Part shown: positions 10,420 through 23,476 of the stretch, in pieces
Numbering within the stretch: position 1 is the stretch's first letter
How the letters are laid out: each line of letters opens with the position of its first letter
Source of the DNA: Synchiropus splendidus
Taxonomy: Eukaryota; Chordata; Actinopteri; Syngnathiformes; Callionymidae
DNA: 64,000 bases
Reading direction: 5' to 3'
NCBI RefSeq assembly: GCF_027744825.2
Contig: NC_071334.1
Span: 70,810,937 to 70,874,936 of the forward strand
Translations under genes and position numbers: made by a program
Notes under the pieces: model-generated
What the model was told of the DNA's origin: nothing
The model's database searches: none
What the model saw: the letters and a program-made list of their open reading frames with translations, nothing else

Positions 10420-13400
10420 TCAAATATGAGAAGATGAAATGTTTGCTCTGCCTCATGTCACTGAGCCGCTGCCATGTCGCTTCCTCTCTGCCGCGAAGGC
10501 GGCCTGACTCACCAGCGTCTTCATCACCCGCCGGAGCACTGCATCACTCCCTCCCCCGTAACGGTCTTCTGACTCTGACTCCTGAGACTCACGGCAGTGG
10601 CCTCCACTCTCCTGAGGCTGCGGCCCTTCTTCATCTGCTTCCTTTCCTCCTCCTCCTCTTCTGTCCAGCCTCCATGCTCTCGCTCTAGACCGCTGGACAT
10701 GGGTTTGACCTGGACAGGGGGCAGATGTGACCAAGGACTCGGGTGTCCTGAGACCTGGAGCAGCACTTCTCGGCGGTAATGCCGCGTCAGCACATTTTTC
10801 TGGGCTCAGACTGGTCCATGATGAAAACCTTGTCCCGGCTGAAGCATCTCCGTGATTTAAGGTCCGACTCTGAGCAACCCAGCAGCAGCGGCGGCGGCGA
10901 TATAAATACTCCTCGCCTCAAATGGATTCCAGTAAATAAAAGCAGCTGCACCCGTCTGACGTCGAGCCTTTTACGGTTGCGTCCACTGACTGGGTTCTGG
11001 AGCGCTCGCAGGTGTCACCTCTCTCACAGCTGCCCATCAGACCCGCATCTGTCCAGCGCCGGTCATGTGACTGACCACCGTCCGAGCAGCTCAGAGCAGC
11101 AGGACGGCTCCATGGCTGTGGATCCCTCAAACGGCCTCCGTCGCTGGGGCACCAGCGTATCTCCGCTTCAGTCAGTGTGGCGACAGGACCAGGCTCAGCT
11201 CAGCCCGGCAGACAAGAGGCATTTTCACAGGTTTCCAAGTGTTGCCATGGCAACAGCAATGACCCCCAAACGTGTGAGCCAGCTGCACACATTTGGATAC
11301 AGGCCGTGTGTGTGTGCGCTTAAGCAGATCTATCCGAGTGAGGTCTGACTTTGGGCAAAACACCTCCTTTGGCTGGACCCCACAAGTCTCAATCTGAGGG
11401 TGATTCTAACTAGGTCTCAGTCTGAGGCTGGGGAAAGGGCAATGGGCAGGAGAGGTCCTCACAAGGACGGCGAGAGAGGTGGGTGTGCGGGTGCACCTCC
11501 ATGTTCTGGCCCAGTTCGTGCCTAAGAAGGGGCCCAGATAACAGTACTGGCAGCAGCGTCACATGCTAACGTTGTTAGCTTCTAGTGTCAGTTGTAATCC
11601 CTCTGCAACTGGTGGCTCTGACTCTGAGGCGGACTTGTTCAACAGCCTGAAACCCACTCGGTGAATGGGATCAGAGGGTCAGTGACATGCAGCTCTGACA
11701 CGGCAGCTCACGGCACACGTGGGAACATGGATGGACCAAAGCGGCACAAAAGGCTCGGCGAGTGGTGGGACACAAAAGCAGCGGATGACTCGCTCGCTCT
11801 TTGTGTGGAAGTGAAGAGGTGCTGATCTAATCTGGAGCGCAGGTCTGGAACGAGCCGCGGCCCCGGGCCTGAGCTGGGTCGCAGGCTATCTGTCGGCCGG
11901 CTGCTGCCGTAATTGACGTGGTTAAGCAGTGAGAGCTGGATGGTCAGGGCTGTGATCCTGGCTCTGACTCGCCGCGTCCCTCACCTCGCACAGGTGTGAG
12001 ACCATCAGAGCCCTGTCGAGTCTCAGAATCCCCCGCAAGATGGGCCCCCGCAAGATGGGCCCCCGGAGAGAATCAGCGGTGTTCGTCCAAGCGGAGCTTG
12101 TCCTTGAAAGACACAGGTCTCTGACTCGCATGCAGAGAGCATCCGCTTCAACGGGAGAAGGTTCAGCGTTTTGATTCACTCACCCGAGAACACAAATCCA
12201 GATGTTACCACTCTGACTGCAGACTCGCAACACAGGTCGCACACACCCGAGGAGACTCGGGAGCTTGACAGGAATCGTTCAACTGACTCGGATTTTCAGC
12301 CCAACACGAGTCAGTTGGCTCATCTCAGCAAACTCAAATTGAAATGACTTGGTAATGTGGATTTATTTGTGGAAGACTTGTTGGACTGGAGAAATCTGTG
12401 GTAGGACTGACTTAAAATTGGACTTGGTGAAGTGCTGACTCGTGACTCGGTTAACGTGAAAAATCGATTTGGCAGTCGACTCACCCTGAAAGAAAGGAAA
12501 CCAGAGAGTCTGGATAGATGACTTGGTGAACTCGGAATTCCAAACCAGACATCAGTTTCATATCAGTGACTTGTCCATTGAGGACTTTCACCTTCAAGTC
12601 AGCAGCTGGGTAACAGACGTGACCCTGCCAAGCCAGCAAGTCATGAAATTGACTTGATAAAGCCTTGGTAACCTGACGAGTCAGCAAGTAAGGAACTTTC
12701 AAAAAGAAGAAGAGACTGGGCTCTGACTCCTACAGATCTGAGAGTCAAAAGGATATGAATGTGAGAATGAATGGATGACTGTGTGGCGCATCCCAGTTCG
12801 CCGCCCTGCTGACGGTCTGGAAGAAAGACAAGTCGCCGTCTGCCGCAGGAGGTTTGACTGCGCGGTGAAACGCAGCAGAGGAAAGGCTCCAGTGGCAGCG
12901 TGGCGTCCAGAGATGACGTCACTGGTGTGAAGGCACGCTCACCAGGGGTCCGCGCGTGCGAATGAGCCGCGGCGCCACAGAGGCACCATGGCTTCATCTC
13001 TGGCAAATAAATGGAGGTCGACTTTGCGGAGGCCTTGAAGGCAGCGAGGAGGAATGAGACTGTGCTGCTGCGGAGGGAGCCGACGACCCTGGAGCGGTTT
13101 GACCCCGGGAGGGAGTCAAGCTGAGCTAATGAAGCGACAAACCAGCTGAAGAGCCAGCGCTGGTGAGTGATGGGCCCGTCTGGACCACTGTCTCCACCGG
13201 GCCCCGCTGACACAGCGTCCTGCTGGTGAGAAGCTGGACCTGCTCCTGACTGATCTCAGTCTCCTGTCTGAAGGAGAAGGAAGGGTTCAAGCAGGAGGGG
13301 CCCGGGTCAGAGGGCTCCACTGCCTCCATGGGCTGGAGACGTTCACGTTCTGGGGTGAACACCTCCTCTGCTGGAAGAAAACATCCACTGCAGGCAGTTC

Positions 13401-13437
13401 CAGTCTGGTGCAGCTGTGGCAGAGAACCCCACGCTTA
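10420..13437. other. Intergenic, no gene seen
   Basis: No exon was recognised. About 11,430-11,500 carries another short fragment of the dispersed 'GTGGGGACC' family (agaggtcctcacaagga). About 12,180-12,720 is rich in degenerate GACTCG/GAGTCA motifs. A TATAAATA string sits near 10,898 but has no open frame or CpG context that would support a promoter. Confidence 0.4.
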
Positions 13438-14430
13438 TGGAGGAGGAGACGGAGAAGGTGACAGAGGAGGTGAGCAAGAGATGGAGATAATAGAGGAGGT
13501 TGTGATGGAGAAGGTGATGACGGGGGAGGTGACGGAGGAGGTGAAGCAGGAGATGGAGATAATAGAGATGGAGAAGGTGATGACGGGGGAGGTGAAGCAG
13601 GAGATGAAGATAATAGAGATGGAGAAGGTGATGACGGGGGAGGTGACGGGTGAAGTGACGGAGGAGGTGACGGAGGAGGTGAAGCAAGAGATGGAGATAA
13701 TAGAGGAGGTTGTGATGGAGAAGGTGATGACGGGGGAGGTGACGGAGGAGGTGAAGGAGGTGGTGATGGAGCAGGTGATGATGGAGCAGGTGAAGCAGGA
13801 GATGGAGATAATAGAGATGGAGAAGGTGATGATGGAGGAGGTGAAGCAGGAGATGGAGATAATAGATGGAGAAGGTGATGATGGAGGAGGTGAAGCAGGA
13901 GATGGAGATAATAGAGATGGAGAAGGTGATGATGGAGGAGGTGAAGCAGGAGATGAAGGAGGTGGTGATGGAGCAGGTGATGATGGAGCAGGTGAAGCAG
14001 GAGATGGAGATAATAGATGGAGAAGGTGATGATGGAGGAGGTGAAGCAGGAGATGGAGATAATAGAGATGGAGAAGGTGATGACGGAGGAGGTGAAGCAG
14101 GAGATGGAGATAATAGATGGAGAAGGTGATGATGGAGGAGGTGAAGCAGGAGATGAAGGAGGTGGTGATGGAGCAGGTGATGATGGAGCAGGTGAAGCAG
14201 GAGATGGAGATAATAGAGATGGAGATGGTGATGACGGAGGAGTTGACAAAGGGGGTGAAGAAGGCGGTGATGGAGCAGGTGATGAAGGAGAAGGTGACTG
14301 AGGAGGTGACAGAGGTGGTGATGGAGCAGGTGATGACGGAGGAGGTGATGGATGATGTGACGGAGGAGGTGAAGCAGGAGATGGAGATAATAGAGAAGGA
14401 GAAGGTGACGGAGGAGGTGATGGGGTAGGA
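13438..14430. repeat. 51-bp minisatellite (GATGGAGATAATAGAGATGG type)
   Basis: Units of about 51 bp run through the array, containing 'gtgaagcaggagatggag', 'ataatagagatggagaag' and 'gtgatgatggaggag', with shortened and recombined variants. The unit length is a multiple of three, so long frames appear on both strands (up to 382 codons on the minus strand). Their products are simple repeats and are not supported as proteins. The array is related in sequence to the one at 15,309-16,190. Confidence 0.9.
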
Positions 14431-15308
14431 GAAGACAGAGGAGGTTCTCCTTCTGAGGAGCCCTGAATGTAAGCAGCAGGCGTCCCCTCATAACACTGGC
14501 TATTTTACATGACTCCTGATGGAGCTCATCTCGGTGCCATTGTTTGGTTCCTCTGAGGAATCACCTCTTCCGTCCACCCACTCTTCCACAGTGTTTCCCT
14601 GTCAAGGCCATCTGCGTCTCTTTCCTCTGAAAGTGCTGCTCGTCTGGTTACCTTGCGTCTCCAGCGGCTCCCCATCGATCCCTTGATGCCACACTCGCTG
14701 CTGCAGCTCCATTTCCTCCCTCGACAGCCAGATCGATGGCCTCTAACTTGAGAGCAGCGCCACACGCTTGTCTCCTGCTGCTCTCCATGATCTGAGGGGA
14801 GCGAGCGCCTTTGATTCCGTCCCACCCGTGGAGTGTGACCGGGTCGCTCGGATGCCACGAGGCTCATTGTTCCCACAGCAGGGTTCAGAGAGCGAGAAGG
14901 ACATGAGGAGCTCTCAGGAGGAAAAGCATCACTTCCATCAGCTCACTGCAAGCATGAGGCACCACGCGCCGCTGTTCAGAGAGAGTCCAACACGCCCGAG
15001 CCACTCCTGTCCGACTCCCTCGGGGTCCAGGGGTCGTGTGGGGAATTGGGTGGGAGGAGAAGCCTGTTCCATCCTGAACACGTTCCTGACTCCCCTCACT
15101 CTGCAAAAAAAGAAAAGAGGCAGAGCTACACCAGGTTCAAAGGTGACAGCATTTACAGTGCTGCTCCACGCTGGCTCATGAATGAGTGATGATGAATGGA
15201 GAGACCAGGCCTCACCGGCACCAGGAAGCCCATGGGCCATTAACAATAAGAACAATAAACATTCAAATTTGCATGTCATAACCTCCTTCGTATCTTTTTT
15301 CTTTTTTG
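14431..15308. other. Unique spacer between two related arrays
   Basis: Non-repetitive sequence separates two arrays built from the same GGTGATGATGGAGAAGG words. It contains short A tracts (about 15,105-15,120) and a T-rich stretch just before the second array. No gene or terminal repeat of an inserted element was recognised. Confidence 0.4.
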
Positions 15309-16190
15309 GTGATGATGGAGCAGGTGATGGAGAAGATGATGAAGGAGGTGACGGAGGAGGTGATGGTGGAGAGGTGATGATGGAGAAGGTGATGGAGAGG
15401 TGATGATGGAGAAGGTGATGATGGAGAAGGTGACGGAGGTGATGATGGAGAAGGTGATGGAGAGGTGATGATGGAGAAGGTGATGGAGGTGATGATGGAG
15501 AAGGTGATGGAGAGGTGATGATGGAGAAGGTGACGGAGGTGATGATGGAGAAGGTGATGGAGAGGTGATGATGGAGAAGGTGATAAAGAGGTGATGATGG
15601 AGAGGTGATGATGGAGAAGGTGATGGAGAGGTGATGATGGAGAAGGTGATAAAGAGGTGATGATGGAGCAGGTGATAAAGAGGTGATGATGGAGCAGGTG
15701 ATAAAGAGGTGATGATGGAGAAGGTGATAAAGAGGTGATGATGGAGAAGGTGAGGGAGAGGTGATGATGGAGAAGGTGATGGAGAAGGTGATAAAGAGGT
15801 GATGATGGAGAAGGTGACGGAGAGGTGATGATGGAGAAGGTGATGGAGAGGTGATGATGGAGAAGGTGATGGAGGTGATGATGGAGAAGGTGATGGAGGT
15901 GATGATGGAGAAGGTGATGGAGGTGATGATGGAGAAGGTGATGGAGGTGATGATGGAGAAGGTGACGGAGAGGTGATGATGGAGAAGGTGACGGAGAGGT
16001 GATGATGGAGAAGGTGACGGAGAAGGTGATGGAGAGGTGGTGATGGAGAAGGTGATGGAGAGGTGATGGAGGTGATGATGGAGAAGGTGACGGAGGAGGT
16101 GATGGTGGAGAAGGTGATGATGGAGAAGGTGATGGAGAAGGTGACGGAGGAGGTGATGGTGGAGAAGGTGAAGAAGAGGTGGTGATAGAT
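15309..16190. repeat. GGTGATGATGGAGAA / GGTGATGGAGA array
   Basis: Short units of 12-18 bp (ggtgatgatggagaa, ggtgatggaga, ggtgataaaga, ggtgacgga) are mixed in higher-order blocks for about 880 bp. The composition is that of the 13.4-kb array without the ataatag word. It begins sharply after a T-rich stretch and ends at 'gatatttatggtga'. Confidence 0.92.
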
Positions 16191-16199
16191 ATTTATGGT

Positions 16200-19100
16200 G
16201 ATTTCAGAAGCATATACTGAAGCGATGGCAGCTTCGGGTCACACAGGGCCCTTGGAGCAGCTCACGCTTGCTACGAGGTTGGTGACCCCTGGTTAAGACG
16301 CTCTGGGACACGTGGAGGAGAGGCGAACCGGACCTGGGGAAGGGCTCCCAAGTGAACTCCACCATCCCGACTCCCGTCCTGCGGAGTGGGAGTCGGGCGC
16401 AGTCGTGGCGAGGCGCCCCCATTTGGTTGGACTGGAGCCCGTCGGACCTGTCACTCTGCAGCTGCAGGAAGCAGACACAAAAGAGTGTGATCAACAATCC
16501 ATGGAGTCACAGCGCTGCAGTCAGTGGGAGGGAGAGTCCTCTGTTGGTCTGTGGAGGATCCACCTTTAATCCCCCCGGAGTCACGGCGTGACAGGATTAG
16601 CCCGGCGACACCAGCGTGGCAGCAGCTGATAGGTGCGGCCCAGCGCCTCCCGTCAGACTCCAGCACACACTTGTCAGTCAGTCCAAACAGGAGAGATGCG
16701 GGTGGGGGAGTCAGTGGGGATCCCACCAACTGGGAAAGTGTTTTGGAATATCCAAAGCACAATAGGAATAAAAGAGGAGGAGGAGGATGATGATGCAAAG
16801 CTTTGAAGGTGAGGTGATGAATCCTGAGCTGCTGAGCTGCAGACACCAGCGGCCAGTGTTGGAGAGAGACAGCAGAGCTTTACAGGAGGTTGGGAAACGC
16901 TGTGAGGACTCACCTGACGGAGAGCACGTCAACATCGGATCATCGGAGGGAGGAGCTGCTGGCCACAGATCGCAGCAGGAGGCGGACAGGAATCTACACC
17001 CGCATCAGCGGGACACTAAGTTCCACCGCTCCGCTTCAAAGCCTGGGCTGAGGAGGATTCTGGAGCCACGGTTCCGCGGCAGGTTCCGACCGCAGAAGAA
17101 GACGACGACGCTGATGTGAGGGAGGGAGGCAGGAGGAAGAGGAGGATGGGCTCGTGCTGCAGAGCACAGGTGACCGTGGTGGACGGCCCTCCAAGCCGAC
17201 AGTGACTTGCTGAAAGGAAAACACACACTCTAGCCTTGAGGGGACCATGGCCCTTTCCCCCTTAACCAGGACTCAGAACCACCCAGTTACTTCGAAGTTT
17301 GAAGCCTCAAATTAGGGCCAGTAGATGAGTCATGTGACTCATGGGTTAAAGCACCGATCAGGCTGGTTCTGGTCTGTGTCCGAGCCTGAGTCACTGTCAC
17401 ACTTCCTGTCTGATTCACTGTGTAAAGAATTCAACGGCTCTGACTCCTGAGGACCAAGGAGCGGAGGAGCCCGGCACAGAATCGTTCTGATCCGCGAGTC
17501 ACTGACTGAGCTGAGCGCTCCTCTGGTCATGACTCTTCTGATGCTGCTTCCAGAGAAAAGACTCCATTTCGAGTCAGAGAAGCTTTCAGGGTTAGACAGA
17601 TGCGAGTCTGAGCCTCCGTGACGGTGCTCCTCTGCTTTGACTGTCCACAGCGGGACTGACTCCAGGTCAAGCATGACGTGTGCAACTTTGACCTCTGGAG
17701 CTGCTGGACGGTGGCAGACCCTGCAGCTCCGTCCTCCGCCGCACTTGTCTCACCTGCCCCTGCGGTGATGTCACCGCTGGAGATGTTGGCTCGTCGTCTC
17801 CTTGGCTGACCTTCACGGTCCGGCTCCACCCCCTCAGCGGCAGGAGCTGAGGTCCTCCTCATGCTGCGACCCAGCCATGTGGATGCTGCGTGTGAGGGCG
17901 GGGTCAGCAGATGCAGCCAGAGTGAAAGTCTGGGGTCACCAAACATCTTCAGAACTGGAGGGCGGTCCGTTCCAAGTGGAGTGCTTGTTTTCCGCTCAGT
18001 CGACCTCAGACCCGCCTGCTCTCTTCTGTCTCCTCGCAGTTCAGCCGCCAGTAGCATGGTGAGACTGAACCAAGATGGCCGCCGCTCGGTGCTCTGCGCT
18101 CGCCTCATGCATCATCCCGCTAACTGGACCATCAACGTCTGGCCGAGCATCACCGTTATTGATGGTGGAGATGGGCAGCCATTAGACAGGCCGCGGGCGG
18201 CGCCGGCTCTCTCCACGCACCTGAGGACGTCTGATTACTATTACTAGTAGTAGGAGTGTCATTATTATTATTCGCAGTAGTGGTGTTGTGGTTGTTGAAT
18301 TGATAGACTAATTCAAAACAATGAAAATAAGTCTGCTCAATGAATAAATAAATGAAAAATAAAAAAGACACAAAAGGCTGAGAACTACATTCCTTAAAAT
18401 AACAACAAAAGAATCTTGAAGTCAAAACAAAAAATTCTCCCAGGAAGAGAAAACGGCAGAAACAACAGCAGCGATAATAAAAGAGTCTCGTGGTATCAAC
18501 CAAAGAAGTAAACAACAAGAGGAAGGAATCTTCAGATCAAACAGAACAACAAGTCTGGACGTGGAGCGGGCGGCGGCCGCGGCGTCAGAGCCACTCAGCG
18601 GCCCCCGGACAGGCCGAGGCTTCCGGCAAATCCAGGCGCCTCCACCTGGAGATCCAGACGCGTCCCGAGTCATCCACCACCAGGTTTCCATTAAGCACAG
18701 ATGCGCTAACGTCTCCGACATCAAAGATTTTCTATCAGAGGATTCCTCCAGCCGTAACATCTCTAATGGGCGCGCGTGGCGGCGCATGAATATTGATGCC
18801 AAAACACACTCTGATCCACAAGTCCTGCGGCGTCCCGGTGAATAAAACATGGGCCGGAGCGCTCGCAGAGGACGCGCTTGGTTGAAGAGCTAGCAAGACC
18901 CCGTCCCACCTGAGTCCTACAGCAAGAGGTTTTCAAATCTCTGACTGGCAGCTCGACATGGAGACCCAAACCGGGCCCAGATCCCTCAGCAACACAGCTG
19001 AAGGTGAGCTCACGTACCACGCGGGGCTCCTCGCCCCACACTGAGTGTTGAGCCAGATGATGGACTCTCTTCGAGCAGTTCAGGCCTCTGGAGCTTTCCA

Positions 19101-19515
19101 CTTCAGGCCCGTTCACTCCAGAGCCTCCGAGCAGGAAGTTCGTGCGACAGATCTGGAGTGTGTCCTCCAGGTGGCGCCGTGTCAGCAGCATCTGCAGGGC
19201 TCCAGAGAGAGGAAGAGCTTCTGGTGGGAGTGATGGATGCCACAGAAGGCGGCGCCACACCGGCCGCTCTTATTGGATCCATGAATCAATTTAATGAGCG
19301 GAAGACTTGGGTTGGGACCCCAATAAACCCCCTGCCGAGCGTACGGACGACGGAAAAGGAGCCGCTGCACGTTGCTGAGTGAGTGATGTTGGACGGCCGC
19401 AGCGGATGTGTGGGGAGTAGAATCCAGAAGCACGATCTTCCTGGGTCACTGAGCAGCAAGAGAGTCGAGCACATCTCAGTTCGGCCCAGGTGGGTTTTCA
19501 TGGACCGGTGGAGTC
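16200..19515. other. Intergenic, no gene seen
   Basis: No coding exon was recognised. About 17,225-17,330 is a fragment of the dispersed 'GTGGGGACC' family. About 18,240-18,540 is AT-rich with a short run of ATT/AGT units. The stretch 18,540-19,300 is GC-rich but shows no consistent exon. Confidence 0.4.
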
Positions 19516-20250
19516 CCGCAGAGGAAGGTGGCAGCGAAGAGTCCTGCAGAGTCAGGTGGCAATGAAGAGTCCCACAGAGTCAGGTGGCAGTGAAGAGTCT
19601 TACAGAGTCAGGTGGCAGTGAAGAGTCTTACAGAGTCAGGTGGCAGTGAAGAGTCCCGCAGAGTCAGGTGGCAGTGAAGAGTCTTACAGAGTCAGGTGGC
19701 AGTGAAGAGTCTTACAGAGTCAGGTGGCAGTGAAGAGTCTTACAGAGTCAGGTGGCAGTGAAGAGTCCCGCACAGTCAGGTGGCAGTGAAGAGTCTCAGA
19801 GAGTCAGGTGGCAGTGAAGAGTCCCGCAGAGTCAGGTGGCAGTGAAGAGTCTTACAGAGTCAGGTGGCAGTGAAGAGTCCTACAGAGTCAGGTGGCAGTG
19901 AAGAGTCCAGCAGAGGCAGGTGGCAGTGAAGAGTCTTACAGAGTCAGGTGGCAGTGAAGAGTCTTACAGAGTCAGGTGGCAGTGAAGAGTCTTACAGAGT
20001 CAGGTGGCAGTGAAGAGTCTTACAGAGTCAGGTGGCAGTGAAGAGTCCCGCAGAGTCAGGTGGCAGTGAAGAGTCTTACAGAGTCAGGTGGCAGTGAAGA
20101 GTCTTACAGAGTCAGGTGGCAGTGAAGAGTCCCGCAGAGTCAGGTGGCAGTGAGGAGTCCCACAGAGTCAGGTGGCAGTGAGGAGTCCCGCAGAGTCAGG
20201 TGGCAGTGAAGAGTCTTACAGAGTCAGGTGGCAGTGAGGAGTCCTACAGA
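19516..20250. repeat. 28-bp minisatellite, about 26 copies
   Basis: A 28-bp unit made of 'gagtcttacagagtcagg' and 'tggcagtgaa' repeats for about 730 bp. The most frequent variant changes 'cttaca' to 'cccgca'; rarer ones read cctaca or cacaga. Units are nearly identical, so the array probably expanded recently. No coding role is apparent. Confidence 0.95.
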
Positions 20251-22709
20251 CACGCCCTCAGGAGTGAAGAACAATTCCTCTTCCTCCCGCAATTTGGGAG
20301 CTGAACACCGTGGGCGGTAATTGGAGAGCGGCGCAGCAGGAACGCTCCTCTCAATTACAGCAGAGTTTTCAGACAAACTGCTGCGTGAGAAACTGCATTC
20401 CTCCTTTGGTTCCAATCACAGCCTCACATCCAGTGAGGGAGACGGGAGGAAGGCGGATGGTTGGCAGCGCGAGGACGCTGACTCCACAGGCTCTGGCTTC
20501 CTCCTCTGGACTCACGCCGCGACACTGCATGAGTTGTTTTGGGCCGCCTGAAGTCCAGACCGAGACCAGGTCTGCATTTTCAAGCAGCTGGTCGTAGACT
20601 GGCCTCAGTTCGGACTCGGACCCAGGTCAGTTGGGCTCCAGTACCACGCGGGAAAGGAATGTCTGAGAAGCTTCCCACTGCCACAGCCTCGGCGCTACGC
20701 TAACCTTGAGTCATCGCCAACTGTGCAGTCGTCAAAGGCGAGGTCACGTTGTATCAAGACCACCTAACCAGGACCAGGACCAGGAAAGAGACCATCCAGA
20801 AGCAGAAGTCTATCTCGGAAACACAGTTCCTTCTTACCTCAAAAGAAAGAGACGACCAGTTTCACTGTCTGTTCTGGACCCCGTTGGGTCTCAGTCTTGG
20901 GATTGGGCTCACCCTCCTCACTGGTCTTGGTCCAGCGGCCTTTCTGCTTTGGTCTCCGATATTGGTATCCAGGACAGCACCAGTGTTGGGGACCTCATGG
21001 AGAAGGTTCCTACAGACCCTGCTCTACTAATCCAGGTGCCAGGTGGGAGAATCCTGGGCATCTCTTCTGGGCGCTGTATGCTAGGAAGCATGGGGGACTT
21101 CAGTTCAAGGGTCCAAGGTCGTTGGTCGTCGGATGGATCTCCAAGATCCTCCAACCCTTGTATGAAGCCAAGGCTGATGGAGAGTCTCACGTCCTGGGGT
21201 TCTGTTCAGAGGACTGGTTCAGGGTCCCGGCAAAAGCAAAAACATCAGGTCCCTCTGCCACCTGCGAAGGACAGTTTAGTAGGGCCCAGTAGGGGGCAGC
21301 GGACCCATCACGTGCTGGGCAATGACAGGCAGTGAATGGCTAGCAATCACACCGATCATGATGGGTGGCCCATCGATTAGAGTTGAAGGGGCACCAGAGA
21401 GTGGAGAGGATTCTTCAGAGATTCACTCATTTGTCGTCGGCTCGGCTCAGCAACACTGACACTGAGCGTCAGGAGGGAGTTCAGGGCCAAGAGAGAGGAG
21501 CCACAGACAGCGATCTTCTCAGGCGCCGCCGCAGCAGCAGCAGTTCCAGCGTGATAAGGAGCAGGCGCTGATAAGAAAGCTCTGCCAACTTCAGCGCCTC
21601 CTGGGGGTGTGGAGGTGTGCGTCCGTCACACAAACGTACGCAACTGATGTTATCACACGGCGACAACAGTGATAAGCACGGGGAATTTGGAGGCAGCAGT
21701 GAGGCGACCAGTCAAACCTCAGATGGAGAAAAAGACCATGTTGCAAACCTGCTCCGCGGAGGAAGGCTCCTGGCTTTCCTGTGTCTCCAGACCAGGAAAG
21801 GGGCAGGGCCACAGAGGAGAGCCCAGTGTTCATCGTCTCTGTTGCCTTTGTCAGGTGTAACAGTAATATCACCAGTAGATGGCAGCATCACGCCACATCC
21901 CAAGTGCAAAGAATTCCATTTATTCCACTGGAATAAATAAAAAATAAGTCAAATGTTAGGACTAAAACCTGACTAAATTGTCGTGAATTGCAGTCGACTC
22001 AAACACGCCGAACCAACATGACGTGAGAATGAATGAACGAACGTGACCAAGACGAAGAGTTTGGCACCAGACTAAAGTGAAAAACGGGCGACAACATTCA
22101 CACCAGTCACGACAGCAGAGGTTCGTGTCAGACGGCTGAAAGACAATTGTTCTATATTGACACGGCGCCCCCGCTGGAGCTGGATTCCAGTGGTCGACGG
22201 CGGACGACAGCATGCAGCTGGTGGACCTGGTCACCTGACTGACTGACTGACTGACTGAGAGCAAGCGGCCGGTGCGGATCAAGCCGCGGCGCTGAAGAGT
22301 CTGTGTTAAACGCTGCTGAACTTTATTTCTGACTCAAGTGATGTGAACGTTCATCTACGATGGAGGAAGTGATTTAGCAGGCTGCCTCGTCCTGCTGAGC
22401 CTCAGAAATAATAACTCTGCCTTATTGATGCGTGACACGGAGGACGGCGCCCGGAGGCAACCGCCGTCGTTAGCGCCGGCTGTTAATTAGGCCTGATAAC
22501 GAATGAGCGCGTGCGGACGGAAGCCGGCGCTGACGGCACGTGACATGGCTTGATGGCGGCGGGGAAGGAGGAGGGGCACAATCTGGGCGTGGAGGTTTGG
22601 ATTTTTTATTATTACAATCATCTATATTTGTCGTCGTAATCTGGAGATTGTACGTTTCTATCTGCTAGTATAAGCCAGTATTATTGAACCATTAATAATT
22701 TCAAACCGC
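20251..22709. other. Intergenic; one long unassigned open frame
   Basis: A + strand frame of 209 codons spans 20,706-21,335 and two other + frames overlap it. None shows a domain, motif or splice context I recognise. A (GACT)n tract lies at about 22,233-22,257. The segment 22,330-22,600 contains several homeobox-like ATTA/TAAT cores (for example gttaattagg) in a GC-rich setting and might be regulatory, but nothing decisive is visible. Confidence 0.35.
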
Positions 22710-23330
22710 TCTCGCTGTGCATCGCTTCCGACACAATACGGAGTGTGTGGAAAACATTTCTTATCAAAAATTGTTTCAGATTTTTATAAAAGGAGCAGGA
22801 GGGAGCTCACCTGCCCTGAACCAGGTTTATGTGGACCGTGGTGCGGCGCTTCAGTCCGTCTATGTTGTTGGATTTAAATATACATATCATAGAAAACATA
22901 CAATTTCTTCCAGACTCTAGAAGCAAAAAAATATTTTAATAAGTTAAAAAAATGTAATATCAGATAAAAACATACAATTTCTAAATCTTGAGAATTTTAT
23001 GTAAAAAACCTTTGTGCAATATAACCATGTACACATGAGCTTACCAGTAAACGCCAGTTGGTAAAACATGCACAATTTCCGGTTCTTAAAATACTCAAGA
23101 TTAAGAATTTTGTTTTTTTTCTAACCCACCAACATGAAGGGCCTCCGCACCACGGTCCCCATGAACCTGGTCCAGGGCAGAAGTGCTGACTGCTGCTCCT
23201 GTTGGATCTGTGTCAAACAGATGTTTCCCACACAATCCTCATCATGTGTCGGAAGAAATACATTGTGCATGTCAAATGAGGAGCTTGAAATGTTTCTTGA
23301 TTCAATAATGCTGGAATAAAACAAACTAGA
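22710..23330. repeat. Inverted pair of an unknown repeat element
   Basis: The left arm (about 22,725-22,860) reads cttccgacacaatac, gtgtgtggaaaacattt, then ctgccctgaaccaggttta and tggaccgtggtgcgg. The right arm (about 23,140-23,255) contains the reverse complement of the same blocks in reverse order: ccgcaccacggtcc, atgaacctggtccagggca, tgtttcccacacaa, tgtgtcggaag. The arms are separated by about 280 bp of AT-rich sequence. This is either a palindromic element or two copies inserted in opposite directions. No protein was recognised. Confidence 0.75.
23009..23090 (+). repeat. Dispersed repeat R3, copy 1
   Basis: It reads 'caatataaccatgtacaca', 'tgagcttaccagtaaacg', 'ccagttggtaaaacatgc' and 'acaatttccggtt'. 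The same order of words occurs at 23,394-23,476 and, reversed, at 63,868-63,950. Confidence 0.75.
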
Positions 23331-23393
23331 ATATTAGATAGAAACAATTTCTAAATCTAGACTATTTTAAGTTAAAAAAAACCCCAAAACACT

Positions 23394-23476
23394 GGTCACC
23401 TTTGCGCGATATAACCATGGACGCATGTGCTTACCAGTGAACGTCAGTTGGTAAAACACGCGCAATTTCCGGTTCC
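23394..23476 (+). repeat. Dispersed repeat R3, copy 2
   Basis: It reads 'cgatataaccatggacgc', 'atgtgcttaccagtgaacg', 'tcagttggtaaaacacgc' and 'gcaatttccggttcc'. It is a direct copy of R3 copy 1 about 385 bp away, so the pair brackets the right arm of the inverted repeat. This copy is the closer match to the reversed copy at the end of the window. Confidence 0.75.

Noticed and set aside
8268..10456. Minus-strand open frames of about 700 codons, rich in Ser, Leu and Pro
   Set aside because: They are the complement of the purine array; a tract without T on one strand has few stops. Several frames are open at once and no domain is present outside the small RT relic.
10893..10910. TATAAATA near a GC-rich stretch
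   Set aside because: No downstream exon, start codon with a meaningful frame, or CpG island to support a promoter.
13287..14491. Frames of up to 382 codons on both strands
   Set aside because: They follow from a 51-bp repeat whose unit is a multiple of three. The products are simple repeats such as MEKVMTEEVKQEM or LHLLHHHLL, with no splice or start context.
20706..21335. 209-codon + strand frame
   Set aside because: No recognisable domain; overlapping frames of similar openness; no promoter, splice or repeat context. Left as unassigned.
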